Shown piece after piece: positions 1 through 7,839 of a stretch of DNA of 21,779 nt. The notes beneath the pieces were generated by a model. That model saw only the letters and a list, made by a program, of their open reading frames with translations, was not told where the DNA came from and made no database searches. Source of the stretch: Nitrospirota bacterium. GTDB taxonomy: Bacteria; Nitrospirota; Thermodesulfovibrionia; Thermodesulfovibrionales; JdFR-85. The position numbers were made by a program, and so were the translations under genes. Location of the stretch: contig WFTX01000331.1 of the NCBI GenBank assembly GCA_015485235.1, positions 1-21,779 of the forward strand, in the 5' to 3' direction. Numbering within the stretch: the stretch's first letter is position 1; each line of letters starts with the position of its first letter.

Positions 1-1185
1 GAGCCAGACTGAAAGATAGTCCCGTATCTGGCGGGTAATCAGGAAGTTGTTCCTCACGTACTCCTTTCCGATGTTTCCCATCCTCTCGAGCATGGCGGGG
101 TTGTTGAGGAACTGTCTTATTCTGAATGCCGCACCCTCCACGGAATGGACCAGAAATCCCGTCACACCGTTGAGTATCTGAAGAGGTATCCCTCCGACTG
201 CCCCGCCAATAACAGGCTTTCCCTTCCACATCGCCTCTGAAACGGTCAGGCCGAACCCCTCCTTGAGGGACTTCTGAAGCACTACAGTTGCGCTTCTCTG
301 AAGGGCGTTGATCTCAAGATCACTGGAAGGGGGCAGAAGAAGGATGTAAATGTCAGGGTCATCAGCGGCATACTCCCTTACTTCTTCCAGTACGGCCTCT
401 CCCTCAGGATCGTCTGTTGCCGGGCTGCCGGCAAGGACGAGGATGCAGTCGTTGTATTTCTTTACAAGCCTGTATGCCTGAATAACCCCTATAGGGTCCT
501 TGAAACGGTCGAAGCGGGATACCTGGAGTATCATGGGCCTGTCCTGCGGGATGTTGTACTTCCTGAGAACGGCCTCGATCTCCCCGTCAGAGAGTTCCCT
601 GTTCTTTTCACTTACAGGGTCAATTGAAGGTGGTATGATGAATTCAGGTATGTTCATGGCCCTGGTGAACTTGGAGACAGAGAAGATGGCAGAGTCATAG
701 CCATTACAGTATTCCCTTATCCTGTTGCATACAGACTCCTGGGGGGAGGACAGATCAATATGGCAACGCCATATCCAGTGGGACCTGTTGTCCTTTTTCC
801 TGAATCTTATCAGAGGGGCAGGTTGAGGGTCATGGATCAGGACTGTATCGGCCTCAAGGTCGAGTTTTTCAGCATTTCTCCTGTTTATCTCCATATGGTA
901 ATCCCACATTTCATCAGTTATTGTCTCAGCCATCCCCTGAAGGGCGTTATGGATCTTTTTTGTTATGTCAAAAAATCTCCTGTCTCCCTCGATGGTCTCC
1001 CAGCGTGCATTTATTCCGAGGTCATTCAGTATGGGTATCATCCGCTGGAGTATCTCGGCTACTCCCCCGCCTGCCCGGGTGGAGTTGATATGGAGAAAGG
1101 ACTTTCCCTCAAAGTGATCACAGAGCTTCCTTATGAGGAGTATGTCGCTTTTGGGTACAATCCCGGCATACTTTGAGAGTATCAT
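1..1185 (-). CDS. treT: TreT-like trehalose glycosyltransferring synthase (GT4), 3' end cut by window edge
   Basis: The reading frame is open from ATG at 1185 to the window edge, giving 395 residues with no stop; family members are about 410 aa, so only the extreme C-terminus is missing. Seen in the translation are the N-terminal GGGVAEIL motif, HDPQPAPLIR, WIWRCHIDLS, IPPSIDPVSEKN and the C-terminal donor-site stretch EGFGLTVSEAMWKGKPV. These match what I recall of Pyrococcus/Thermoproteus TreT, which makes trehalose from NDP-glucose and glucose in the cytoplasm. The start overlaps the stop of the upstream gene by an ATGA, implying translational coupling. It is the last visible gene of an operon with gpgS and mscS. 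Another possibility is a mannosyl- or glucosyltransferase that extends glucosylglycerate, as in mannosylglucosylglycerate pathways; acceptor specificity cannot be read from the sequence. Confidence 0.85.
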   Translation of the reverse strand, partial: MILSKYAGIVPKSDILLIRKLCDHFEGKSFLHINSTRAGGGVAEILQRMIPILNDLGINARWETIEGDRRFFDITKKIHNALQGMAETITDEMWDYHMEINRRNAEKLDLEADTVLIHDPQPAPLIRFRKKDNRSHWIWRCHIDLSSPQESVCNRIREYCNGYDSAIFSVSKFTRAMNIPEFIIPPSIDPVSEKNRELSDGEIEAVLRKYNIPQDRPMILQVSRFDRFKDPIGVIQAYRLVKKYNDCILVLAGSPATDDPEGEAVLEEVREYAADDPDIYILLLPPSSDLEINALQRSATVVLQKSLKEGFGLTVSEAMWKGKPVIGGAVGGIPLQILNGVTGFLVHSVEGAAFRIRQFLNNPAMLERMGNIGKEYVRNNFLITRQIRDYLSVWL

Positions 1186-1847
1186 TCATCCACCTCCATA
1201 TCGGTCCTGACCGCTTCCTCCAGTTCATCAATGATATGTTGCCTGATGGACTCTATGTTATGCATGAATGGATCAATGGCCCTGATCCTCTCAGCCGTCT
1301 CCTTCATGCAGAGGGAGTGTTCTATCCACATGGAAAAGTCGTCAATCCCTCCAAGCCGTTTTCTTGCTTCGTAAAAGTGGTAATAGAGAGAGCCGGGGTC
1401 AATGTATCTGACAACCATCAGGAACTCTGCCAGATTCCGTGCCCTGATGCCCAGTGGATAGATTATCGTCACGGATTCGTTGAAGAAGAGTTCGTCCCCC
1501 CTGAGGGCGGCACGGGGAGTTGGAAATGTGGCGAGGAAATCATCAATGATTCTTACAAGGTCCTCCCTGAGGGCCTTCATTGAGGGAAGAACATAGGGGT
1601 CCACATTGGAGAGCCTTTCTGCAAGCTCCCTCTCTCCGATCGCCTCACCGGCCCACTGGGCGAAGTCATTGGTGTATTCAAGGATATTACCCTTGAAGAA
1701 ATACTGGAACGTGTGATGATAGATGCAGTTGTCAGAGACCTTGCTCAGAAGACTCCGCATCTCTTCTATGGTGCCCGCCTTCAAACCTGTAGACTTAAGA
1801 ACAATGGAGCACTCCTGGAAATTGAAGTATGGGGCATCGTTCACCAC
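1182..1847 (-). CDS. DUF5752-like protein of the osmolyte operon
   Basis: This 221-residue soluble protein has no signal peptide or membrane segment and is largely helical and acidic. I recall this type of protein (DUF5752) as a companion of TreT-like glycosyltransferases, but its biochemical function is not known to me. The sequence appears to hold two partly similar halves: an LSNVDPYVLPSMKALREDL stretch in the middle and an IRAIDPFMHNIESIRQHI stretch near the end, suggesting an internal repeat. It overlaps the mscS stop by 7 nt and the treT start by 4 nt, so it is made with both neighbours. A regulatory or scaffolding role for the glycosyltransferase is a guess from position only. The family name is from memory. 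Confidence 0.7.
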   Translation of the reverse strand: MVNDAPYFNFQECSIVLKSTGLKAGTIEEMRSLLSKVSDNCIYHHTFQYFFKGNILEYTNDFAQWAGEAIGERELAERLSNVDPYVLPSMKALREDLVRIIDDFLATFPTPRAALRGDELFFNESVTIIYPLGIRARNLAEFLMVVRYIDPGSLYYHFYEARKRLGGIDDFSMWIEHSLCMKETAERIRAIDPFMHNIESIRQHIIDELEEAVRTDMEVDE

Positions 1848-2860
1848 TCTTTTTCCTCCCTGAGATAGACGGTTCTGTGCGGGAATGGTATCTCGATCCC
1901 TTCCTTCTTGAACCTCTTGAAGATCCTCTTCCTGAGTTCATGCTGTGCATAGTACTGATCCACGAACTCGCCTACCTGGCATATGAGCGTGAAGTCAAGG
2001 GAACTCTCGCCGAATCCCGGGATGAACCGGACAATCGGTTCCGGTTCTGAGAGGAGGCCGGGTATATCCCCGGCAGCCTTTTTAGCCTCATCAAGGAGTA
2101 TCTCCTCCACCTTCTCCGGATCGGCTGAATAACTTACACCGACCGGTATAAGCAAAGACATCCGTTTTTCAGGCAGGTAGTAGTTAATGACAACGCTCTG
2201 GGCGAGCTTGCTGTTGGGTATGATGACGACATTGTTAGGGAGCATCCTCACGCGGGTTGTCCTCCAGCCGATATCAAGTATGTACCCCTTCTGACCGTTT
2301 TCAAGTTCCACGAAATCACCTACCCTGATTGAACGCTCGAGGAGTATATGAAACCCGGCAAAGAGGTTTGCAAGGGAGTCCTGAAGTGCCAGGGCTACGG
2401 CAAGACCACCGACACCGAGGGCTGTAAGAAGGGGTGTTATGGAAATACCAAGGGAATGGAGTATTACGAGCATCCCTATGACAAGGATGATCCCTTTAAC
2501 CGAGGCGTTCACAAGGCCGGTGGAGGGAACAGGTACGGTGCTCCTCTCTGAATATATCTGGATGAGCCGTCCTGTGATCTTTACAAGGGCTATCGTCACG
2601 GAAAAGATGATGAGTATGAAAATGGCCCTTGTTACGTAGAAGCCTACCTTCTCCGGTATATCACTGACACCGATGGATATGTAGAGGGCTATGGCAACAG
2701 CCCAGTAGATGGACGGGGTTTTTATGGAGTCATAGATTGCATCATCAAGAGCCGTCTCTGTCTTTTCAGCCCAGTTGTGAAGAATCTTGAACCCGATTTT
2801 CCTGCCGATCAGAAGCAGGATGAGCGAGACAATAAATATCAGTAGAGTTAACGATGACAT
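1841..2860 (-). CDS. MscS-family mechanosensitive channel
   Basis: This 339-residue inner-membrane protein has an N-terminal hydrophobic helix, two further membrane segments and then a glycine/alanine-rich pore helix (LLTALGVGGLAVALALQDSL, about residues 143-162), which is the hallmark of MscS TM3. The beta domain follows (VGDFVELENGQKG, then the PNNVVIIPNSKL stretch), and the C-terminal alpha-beta domain closes it. The channel opens under membrane tension in hypo-osmotic shock and releases small solutes. AGGAGG lies 12 nt before the ATG. The gene starts 24 nt after gpgS and overlaps the next gene by 7 nt, so solute synthesis and release are co-expressed. Length is close to that of medium-sized MscS paralogues. 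Confidence 0.93.
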   Translation of the reverse strand: MSSLTLLIFIVSLILLLIGRKIGFKILHNWAEKTETALDDAIYDSIKTPSIYWAVAIALYISIGVSDIPEKVGFYVTRAIFILIIFSVTIALVKITGRLIQIYSERSTVPVPSTGLVNASVKGIILVIGMLVILHSLGISITPLLTALGVGGLAVALALQDSLANLFAGFHILLERSIRVGDFVELENGQKGYILDIGWRTTRVRMLPNNVVIIPNSKLAQSVVINYYLPEKRMSLLIPVGVSYSADPEKVEEILLDEAKKAAGDIPGLLSEPEPIVRFIPGFGESSLDFTLICQVGEFVDQYYAQHELRKRIFKRFKKEGIEIPFPHRTVYLREEKEW

Positions 2861-2884
2861 AGCCAGAAATCACCTCCTAATCTT

Positions 2885-4093
2885 TTAACTGTTATCAGCC
2901 TCTACGGCTTCCCTGATACTGTTCAGTATGTCGGGTATGGCGGAACTCACCCGGTCCCAGCTCGAGATGAGCGGAACACCAAGGGGGTCCCTCATTATCG
3001 TATCTGCAGCCTGTCTTATTCCCTTTGTGAATGTCTCCACGGCAAGGCTCTCCTCGTGCCTGTCAAAAAAGAGTCCGTTGATGGCTGCATCGTCTTCGTA
3101 TCGCTTCAGGATGTCCTGGGCGGTTCTCATGTATGTGGCGATCAGGGTATTGAAGAAACTTCCGGAAAAGACCACCCCTTCTGATGAAAGGGTCCTGAAG
3201 AGGGACTTGCAGATGTCAACACACATCTTATGGAGCCCTTTCGATGCATCTTCAGGGGAGAGTTCCTGGTGCTTGTGTTCATAGTTGTCCGAGATGTCAG
3301 CCTGGCAGACCCTCCTGAGGGACGTGTTTCTGTAAACCTCGGCAAGCACTCCCACCTCAAGCCCCCAGTCCCCGGGAATCTTTATTACCCTTGCAAGGTC
3401 TGCCATCATGGCGAATTCCCCGGCCAGGGGATAACGGAAACTGTCGAAGAAAATCAGGAGGGGATTGTATCCTATTACCTTCTGGAGGGCCCGCAGAAGA
3501 GGTGTGACGAGCAGTCTGGTAACCCTTCCGTGGAGCCTGTCGGAGACCCTGCTGTAATACCCCTTGCAGAAGTGGTAGTCGAGATTGGGGTTTGTAACAG
3601 GATAGCAGAGACGGGCCAGAAGGTCCCTTGTATAGGTGAGTATGTCACAGTCATGAAGTGCTATTGTATGGAATTCCTGCCGTGAGATTGCATAGCCGTA
3701 GGCCATCCAGGCTGAACGTCCCTTCCCGTGCTCCCCGATATGAAGGTCTGCCTTCTGTATTTCATGGTAGATTTCAGTAAGGCGGGGGCCGGTATTCCAT
3801 ATTATGCTCAGGTTGTGGGGCAGGCCGGAAAAGAACTCCCTTGCCTTCTGGAACTCGGTTTCGGTTGCAGGCCCGAGAGTTACTATTATTTCCTTTACAT
3901 AACTGATTTCCTTGAGTTCGGAGATTATACCCCTGAGGGCCTCACCTTCGAGTTCAGAATAAAGGGATGGCAGCACCAGGGCGATGGGTCTTTCCTGAGA
4001 GTACCAGGTAAGTTCGGCCTCTATTCTTTCAATATCACCCTTGCCAAGCCTGTGCAGGGTGGAGACAACGCCGGTCTGGTAAAAATCTGACAT
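2885..4093 (-). CDS. gpgS: GT81 glucosyl-3-phosphoglycerate synthase (GpgS-type)
   Basis: This 402-residue cytoplasmic glycosyltransferase would transfer a sugar from an NDP-sugar to 3-phosphoglycerate, the first step to glucosylglycerate (or mannosylglycerate). Visible features are a GT-A-like fold with GKGRSAW at 123-129, the metal-binding DCD at 148-150, PLAGEFAM at 222-229 and GDWGLEVG at 241-248, which I recognise from GT81 GpgS enzymes. I chose the ATG at 4093, not the in-frame one at 4180, because GGGAGG sits just ahead of it, the protein then begins MSDFYQTG as in homologues, and the promoter -10 lies between the two. It leads the operon gpgS-mscS-DUF5752-treT. The matching phosphatase candidate is at 7840-8643. 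Donor sugar (glucose or mannose) is not decided by the sequence. Confidence 0.85.
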   Translation of the reverse strand: MSDFYQTGVVSTLHRLGKGDIERIEAELTWYSQERPIALVLPSLYSELEGEALRGIISELKEISYVKEIIVTLGPATETEFQKAREFFSGLPHNLSIIWNTGPRLTEIYHEIQKADLHIGEHGKGRSAWMAYGYAISRQEFHTIALHDCDILTYTRDLLARLCYPVTNPNLDYHFCKGYYSRVSDRLHGRVTRLLVTPLLRALQKVIGYNPLLIFFDSFRYPLAGEFAMMADLARVIKIPGDWGLEVGVLAEVYRNTSLRRVCQADISDNYEHKHQELSPEDASKGLHKMCVDICKSLFRTLSSEGVVFSGSFFNTLIATYMRTAQDILKRYEDDAAINGLFFDRHEESLAVETFTKGIRQAADTIMRDPLGVPLISSWDRVSSAIPDILNSIREAVEADNS

Positions 4094-4129
4094 CTGGACC
4101 TCCCTTTTAAGAAACCGGAAACAATAGTA

Positions 4130-4158
4130 AGTATAAAGGCTTTCACGCCTATAGTCAA
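4130..4158 (-). promoter_or_regulatory. Sigma-70-type promoter of the gpgS operon
   Basis: On the minus strand TTGACT (4158-4153) is followed after exactly 17 nt by TATACT (4135-4130). Transcription would begin near 4123, leaving a leader of about 30 nt that contains the gpgS ribosome site. The spacer holds a short palindrome, AGGC-GTGAAA-GCCT, that could be an operator or coincidence. Confidence 0.75.
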
Positions 4159-4162
4159 GAAA

Positions 4163-4187
4163 AAAGAGCCCCTTCGGCAAGAGGAAG
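4163..4187 (-). terminator. Weak candidate terminator after the kamA gene
   Basis: On the minus strand, downstream of the kamA stop, CTTC...GAAG can form a short stem and is followed by GGGCTC and six T. The stem is only four base pairs, so this is a weak intrinsic terminator at best. It sits just before the gpgS promoter, where a terminator would make sense. Confidence 0.3.
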
Positions 4188-4212
4188 TATCAATCGTGTT
4201 AATGAGAGAGAG

Positions 4213-5535
4213 TCAGTTGTTCAGATCCTTGAAAAGAGGTTCATACTCGAACTCATCCTTTTCAAAAAAGAACCTTCTTTCACCAAAGGCAGGGACGAGG
4301 TCATCAATCCAGAGGGCGTCTTCACTGTATTCTGCGAAGAAGGGTCGCAAAATCCAGTCAGGGTTACGTGCCTGAAGGAAGGTAAGTCCGATGAGATATT
4401 CTCCGTGAACCTCGGCAGGACCGAGAATCTGGATCTTCCCGGGTGTGGCAGACATGACAGGTCCGCGGACCGTTCTGGCAAGACCACTGACGCCGGCAGT
4501 GGCTTCGCGGAAGATCTCATGGGCCCTGACTATGGGAACGCCGAAGTAGTGCTGAGCCCCTGTATCCCTGACCATGAACATATAATAGGGGATACAGCCC
4601 AGGTCCACCTGCTTTTTCCACATCTCCGACCAGAGTTCGGGATTGTTGTTTATGTGTTTGAGTATTGGGGACTGGGTTCTTATCTCAGCTCCCGTCTCCC
4701 TTATCCTTGCTATTGCCTCCCGGACTTCATCTGTCGAGAGTTCCCTCGGATGGTTGAACTGGGCCATGAAGGCCAGATGCTTTCCTGATGCTACTATCCT
4801 CCTGAACAACCCAAGGAGTTCGGGGGCGTCTTCATCGGTGATGAACCTGTCCGGCCAGTATGTAAGAACCCTTGTCCCGAGCCGGATATTCCTTACATGG
4901 GAGAATTCCCTCTCAAGAAGGGGCGTTATGTAATCAGAGAGGGTAGAAGCCTTCATCACAAGGGGGTCACCCCCGGTAAAGAGCACATCTGTCACCTCAT
5001 GGTGTTCCCTGAGGTATTCGAGCAGAGGGTCTATCTCCCGTGCTCCTATCCTCAGCTCGGAATCCCCGATAAACTGGGGCCACCGGAAACAGAAGGTACA
5101 ATAGGCATGACAGGTCTGTCCTCTTGAGGGCAGGAAAAGGACGGTCTGTTCATATTTATGCTGGATCCCGTTCAGTTTCCGGCCGTTCTTTACAGGTATA
5201 TTGTGTTCAAGCTGTCCGGCAGGATGAGGGTTGAGGGAGTACTGGATCTCCCTTGCCGTCCTGCGGATCCGTGCTTCATCACCCGTCCTGACGGCTTCTG
5301 CCATCATCCGATAGTGATAGTCCTTCAACATCCCCCGCTGGGGAAAGTTCAGGATGAATATGGGATCATAGGGCACATCCCTCCAGTTTATCAGTTTCTC
5401 GACTACATAATTATTCGTCTTGAAGGGAAAAACTCGGGACACTATATCAATGTCGGCGATACTGTCTTCAGGAAGCCTCTTGATCTCGGGCAATTCCCTG
5501 AAGTTGCTCCTTGTATAGGCCTTGTAGTTCTTCAT
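4213..5535 (-). CDS. KamA-family radical SAM amino acid 2,3-aminomutase, substrate uncertain
   Basis: This 440-residue protein has the radical SAM cluster motif CHAYCTFC (Cys142, 146, 149), TGGDPL at 188-193 and a conserved PGK whose Lys367 aligns with the PLP lysine of lysine 2,3-aminomutase. Family members move the alpha-amino group of an amino acid to the beta carbon. Aligning by hand through the conserved F and P downstream, the lysine-binding aspartates of clostridial LAM (Asp293, Asp330) become Arg323 and Ser362, so lysine is an unlikely substrate; an acidic amino acid such as glutamate would fit better. I chose the ATG at 5535, not 5631, because AGGAGG lies 10 nt before it and the longer form would overlap panD. 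It follows panD by 19 nt. No ablB acetyltransferase is nearby. Substrate assignment is inference. Confidence 0.8.
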   Translation of the reverse strand: MKNYKAYTRSNFRELPEIKRLPEDSIADIDIVSRVFPFKTNNYVVEKLINWRDVPYDPIFILNFPQRGMLKDYHYRMMAEAVRTGDEARIRRTAREIQYSLNPHPAGQLEHNIPVKNGRKLNGIQHKYEQTVLFLPSRGQTCHAYCTFCFRWPQFIGDSELRIGAREIDPLLEYLREHHEVTDVLFTGGDPLVMKASTLSDYITPLLEREFSHVRNIRLGTRVLTYWPDRFITDEDAPELLGLFRRIVASGKHLAFMAQFNHPRELSTDEVREAIARIRETGAEIRTQSPILKHINNNPELWSEMWKKQVDLGCIPYYMFMVRDTGAQHYFGVPIVRAHEIFREATAGVSGLARTVRGPVMSATPGKIQILGPAEVHGEYLIGLTFLQARNPDWILRPFFAEYSEDALWIDDLVPAFGERRFFFEKDEFEYEPLFKDLNN

Positions 5536-5554
5536 CTTCCTCGTGCCTCCTTTC

Positions 5555-5908
5555 TCAGTTTTTGGGGAGGTTGTTTTCATCAAGAATGATAATCCGCGGG
5601 GGATAATTGGAAACTTCTTCCTCGGGAACATACCGCCAGGAAAAGATGAAAACCCTGTCGCCCTTTCTCCCCTTATGGGCAGTCGCCCCGTTCAGGCATA
5701 TCTCCCTGCTGCCTCTTTCTCCGGGTATGACATAGGTCTCAAACCTCTCGCCGTTGTTGTAGTTGCTGATCAGGACCGACTCATAAGGATGAATGTCGGC
5801 AAGTTCCATCAGTTCCTCATCAATCGTGCAACTACCCTCGTAATCGAGGTTTGCGTCGGTAACACAGCCCATATGGAGTTTTGATTTGAGTATCTTTCTG
5901 AAGGTCAT
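5555..5908 (-). CDS. panD: Aspartate 1-decarboxylase PanD
   Basis: This 117-residue pro-enzyme carries the self-cleavage site YEGSC; the Ser of Gly-Ser (residue 26) becomes the pyruvoyl group after autocleavage. Also visible are the KSKLH segment near the N-terminus and the NGATAHKG stretch typical of the family. PanD turns aspartate into beta-alanine for pantothenate and coenzyme A in the cytoplasm. Length agrees with the family. I prefer the ATG at 5908 because it places Ser at nearly the E. coli position; an in-frame ATG at 5920 adds four residues, and neither has a good ribosome site. Being cotranscribed with a KamA aminomutase, another enzyme linked to beta-amino acids, is unusual and may mean a shared purpose. 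Confidence 0.92.
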   Translation of the reverse strand: MTFRKILKSKLHMGCVTDANLDYEGSCTIDEELMELADIHPYESVLISNYNNGERFETYVIPGERGSREICLNGATAHKGRKGDRVFIFSWRYVPEEEVSNYPPRIIILDENNLPKN

Positions 5909-6299
5909 AAGGTGTACCATCTATAAATTTGTTTTATCCTATTATAGAATATTTTCGGTCAATTTTTCTAACCACTTGATATTAAATGATATTTTTAGCT
6001 GAAACTCGTTAAGTATCCTTAATATACCGGGGCTTTGCGTAAAGCAGGGTACCGGCGGAGAGGATAAAAGACAGGCTGACTGAGAAACAGCACCTGACTT
6101 GACGGCAGAAAACAATGCAACCGGAAGGCATATCCGTCTCCCGGAATGAGATCACCCGTAACAGGGGCCGGACTCAGCCTTGCCTGCTGTAGAATGCCCG
6201 GGAGATGAAAAAAGTTCCCCCTTTTCTGATAAAATCACTTATGGACTGCATGATTGACAGATTCCAGTTTCAGCCCGGAAACCAGGGGGAGATGCCGGG
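5909..6299. other. Divergent intergenic region with AT-rich promoter zone and a nested stem-loop
   Basis: This spacer lies between panD (leftward) and the glycerate kinase (rightward). The panD side (5921-6000) is AT-rich and on the minus strand holds TTGACC (5962-5957) and TATAAT (5946-5941), but their spacing of 10 nt is not canonical, so the promoter is only probable. The kinase side is GC-richer. It holds a small hairpin GCTTT-GCGT-AAAGC (6032-6045) and a nested fold: CTCCCGG (6138-6144) pairs with CCGGGAG (6198-6204), enclosing TGAG/CTCA and CCC-GTAACA-GGG. I see no credible ORF and no riboswitch class I can name. It could be a structured leader or a small RNA. Confidence 0.45.
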
Positions 6300-7610
6300 A
6301 TGAACAAGGATGTCAGCAGAAGAGAACTTCTTACCTTTTTATTCAGGGAGGCGCTGAAGAGGGTTGACCCTTATCGTCTCACCCTCGCTCAGGCTGACCA
6401 TATCAGGGAGAGTCTTGCCAGGAGACCGGTAAAGGCCGTTTATGTTGCAGGGTTCGGAAAGGCCTCCTATCCCATGGCGCTTGGGATGGAGGAGGGACTC
6501 GGTGATCTGATGAAAGAAGGAATAATCATTACGAAGGACGGCCATCTTCCAGCGGAAAACCGTCTGAGTCGTATAAGGGCCTTTGAGGCCTCCCATCCTG
6601 TGCCTGATGAGAGGGGGGTCAGAGCCACAAGCAGGGTCCTGGAAATGGTTGATGCCCTTGATGAAGATGATCTCCTGATCTGTCTCACCTCAGGTGGTGG
6701 GTCTGCACTTTTTGTAGCTCCCTCCGACGGCCTTTCACTTGATGACAAACAGGCAGTCACTGATCTCCTTCTCAGGTCAGGGGCGGATATATCAGAACTG
6801 AATGCAGTCAGAAAACATCTCTCTGCCGTGAAGGGCGGACGGTTTGCAGAGAGGGTTGCCCCGGCCGGCATAATAAACCTGATCATATCTGATGTGATAG
6901 GGAATGCCCTTGATGTGATAGCCTCAGGCCCCACAGTTCCTGACCCGACAAGCTTTGATGAAGCCCTGAGGGTGCTTGAGAAGTACAGTCTCATGAAGAA
7001 GGCTCCCCCTGGTGTGCTGGATTTTCTTAAGAAGGGGAGGGAGGGGAGGTATCCCGAGACTCCCGGGCCTGATGCAGCATTTTTTGACCGGGTGGAGAAC
7101 ATACTTATCGGGACCAACAGAAAGGCACTGGAGGGGGCTGCAGATGCAGCGATGCAGTCCGGATATGATACTGAAATCCTCACGGACACCCTTTCCGGTG
7201 AGGCGAGGGATGCTGCGGCATGGCTCTTTGAAGTGGCCAACAGTTTTATTGAGAAGAGGGTCCGGCCGGTCTGTCTGATCTCTGGTGGTGAAACCACGGT
7301 CCAGGTGAAGGGAGATGGCAAGGGGGGGAGGAATATGGAACTTGCCCTTGCCTTTGCCCTCTTGATTGAAGGCAGGGAGGATATAACACTTCTTTCTGCC
7401 GGGACCGACGGAACAGATGGCCCCACCGATGCGGCCGGAGCCATAGTTGATGGAGATTCGATCTCAAAGGGGCGGATGGGTGGCCTTGATGCCAGGGATT
7501 TTCTTGAGCGGAATGACTCCTATAACTATTTCAGGAAAACAGGTGACCTCCTCATTACCGGTCCTACAGGGACCAATGTTATGGATATTCAGATCATAAT
7601 TCTTCAATGA
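6300..7610 (+). CDS. gckA: Glycerate 2-kinase (GckA/TtuD, MOFRL family)
   Basis: This 436-residue cytoplasmic kinase phosphorylates D-glycerate with ATP to 2-phosphoglycerate. Seen in order are GFGKA (51-55), LTSGGGSALF (129-138), a GNALDVIASGPT stretch near residue 200, and the C-terminal MOFRL domain with SGGETTV, GGRNMELAL and AGTDGTDGPTDAAGA, the signature of the class II glycerate kinase family. Length is normal. A GGGGGAG ribosome site precedes the ATG. In this setting it could recover glycerate freed by breakdown of glucosylglycerate, or feed 2-/3-phosphoglycerate toward GpgS through phosphoglycerate mutase; that link is inferred from the neighbours. Its own promoter must lie in the 390-nt divergent spacer. 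Confidence 0.92.
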   Translation: MNKDVSRRELLTFLFREALKRVDPYRLTLAQADHIRESLARRPVKAVYVAGFGKASYPMALGMEEGLGDLMKEGIIITKDGHLPAENRLSRIRAFEASHPVPDERGVRATSRVLEMVDALDEDDLLICLTSGGGSALFVAPSDGLSLDDKQAVTDLLLRSGADISELNAVRKHLSAVKGGRFAERVAPAGIINLIISDVIGNALDVIASGPTVPDPTSFDEALRVLEKYSLMKKAPPGVLDFLKKGREGRYPETPGPDAAFFDRVENILIGTNRKALEGAADAAMQSGYDTEILTDTLSGEARDAAAWLFEVANSFIEKRVRPVCLISGGETTVQVKGDGKGGRNMELALAFALLIEGREDITLLSAGTDGTDGPTDAAGAIVDGDSISKGRMGGLDARDFLERNDSYNYFRKTGDLLITGPTGTNVMDIQIIILQ

Positions 7611-7640
7611 AACATCACATCTGTACAAAATAATATTGCT

Positions 7641-7808
7641 GGGAGGCGGCAAGGCTTTGAAAACACAATGCAACCGACGGGATTCAAGGAAGAGGAACCT
7701 GAATCAGCAGGTGCTGCTGAAGACTGTCTGATCAGGGTTGTCAGATACATGAATCCTTCCTTTTCAAAGGTGTCGTGCATTGGTGTTTTCCCCGCCATAC
7801 CGCCTCCC
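7641..7808. repeat. 168-bp imperfect inverted repeat between glycerate kinase and phosphatase
   Basis: The ends are exact 9-bp inverted copies (GGGAGGCGG at 7641-7649, CCGCCTCCC at 7800-7808). Inward the arms keep matching: GGC near 7653, then a GAAAACAC block at 7659-7666 against its complement at 7783-7790, and AATGCA at 7667-7672 against 7777-7781 after a 1-nt shift. About 27 of 33 positions agree. Nearer the centre CCTGAATCAG (7698-7707) pairs with CTGATCAGG (7728-7736) with one bulge. It could be a miniature transposable element or a long hairpin RNA. I see no target duplication. Short open frames through it on both strands look spurious. Confidence 0.65.
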
Positions 7809-7839
7809 CCGGACTTTAGATTTATTTTGGACACTGCTG

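Noticed and set aside
4213..5535. Lysine 2,3-aminomutase (AblA) for N-acetyl-beta-lysine
   Set aside because: The lysine-binding aspartates are replaced by Arg and Ser and no ablB acetyltransferase is nearby.
5536..5631. Longer KamA start at 5631
   Set aside because: It would overlap the end of panD by 77 nt and the added residues have no family match; ATG 5535 has a ribosome site.
6070..6130. TPP-riboswitch-like strings CTGAGAAA and CCTGA
   Set aside because: The surrounding conserved parts of the TPP aptamer are missing and the downstream gene is a glycerate kinase.
6467..7444. 325-residue minus-strand open frame opposite the glycerate kinase
   Set aside because: It is the antisense of a strongly conserved gene and is rich in Ser/Pro/Arg, typical of a shadow frame.
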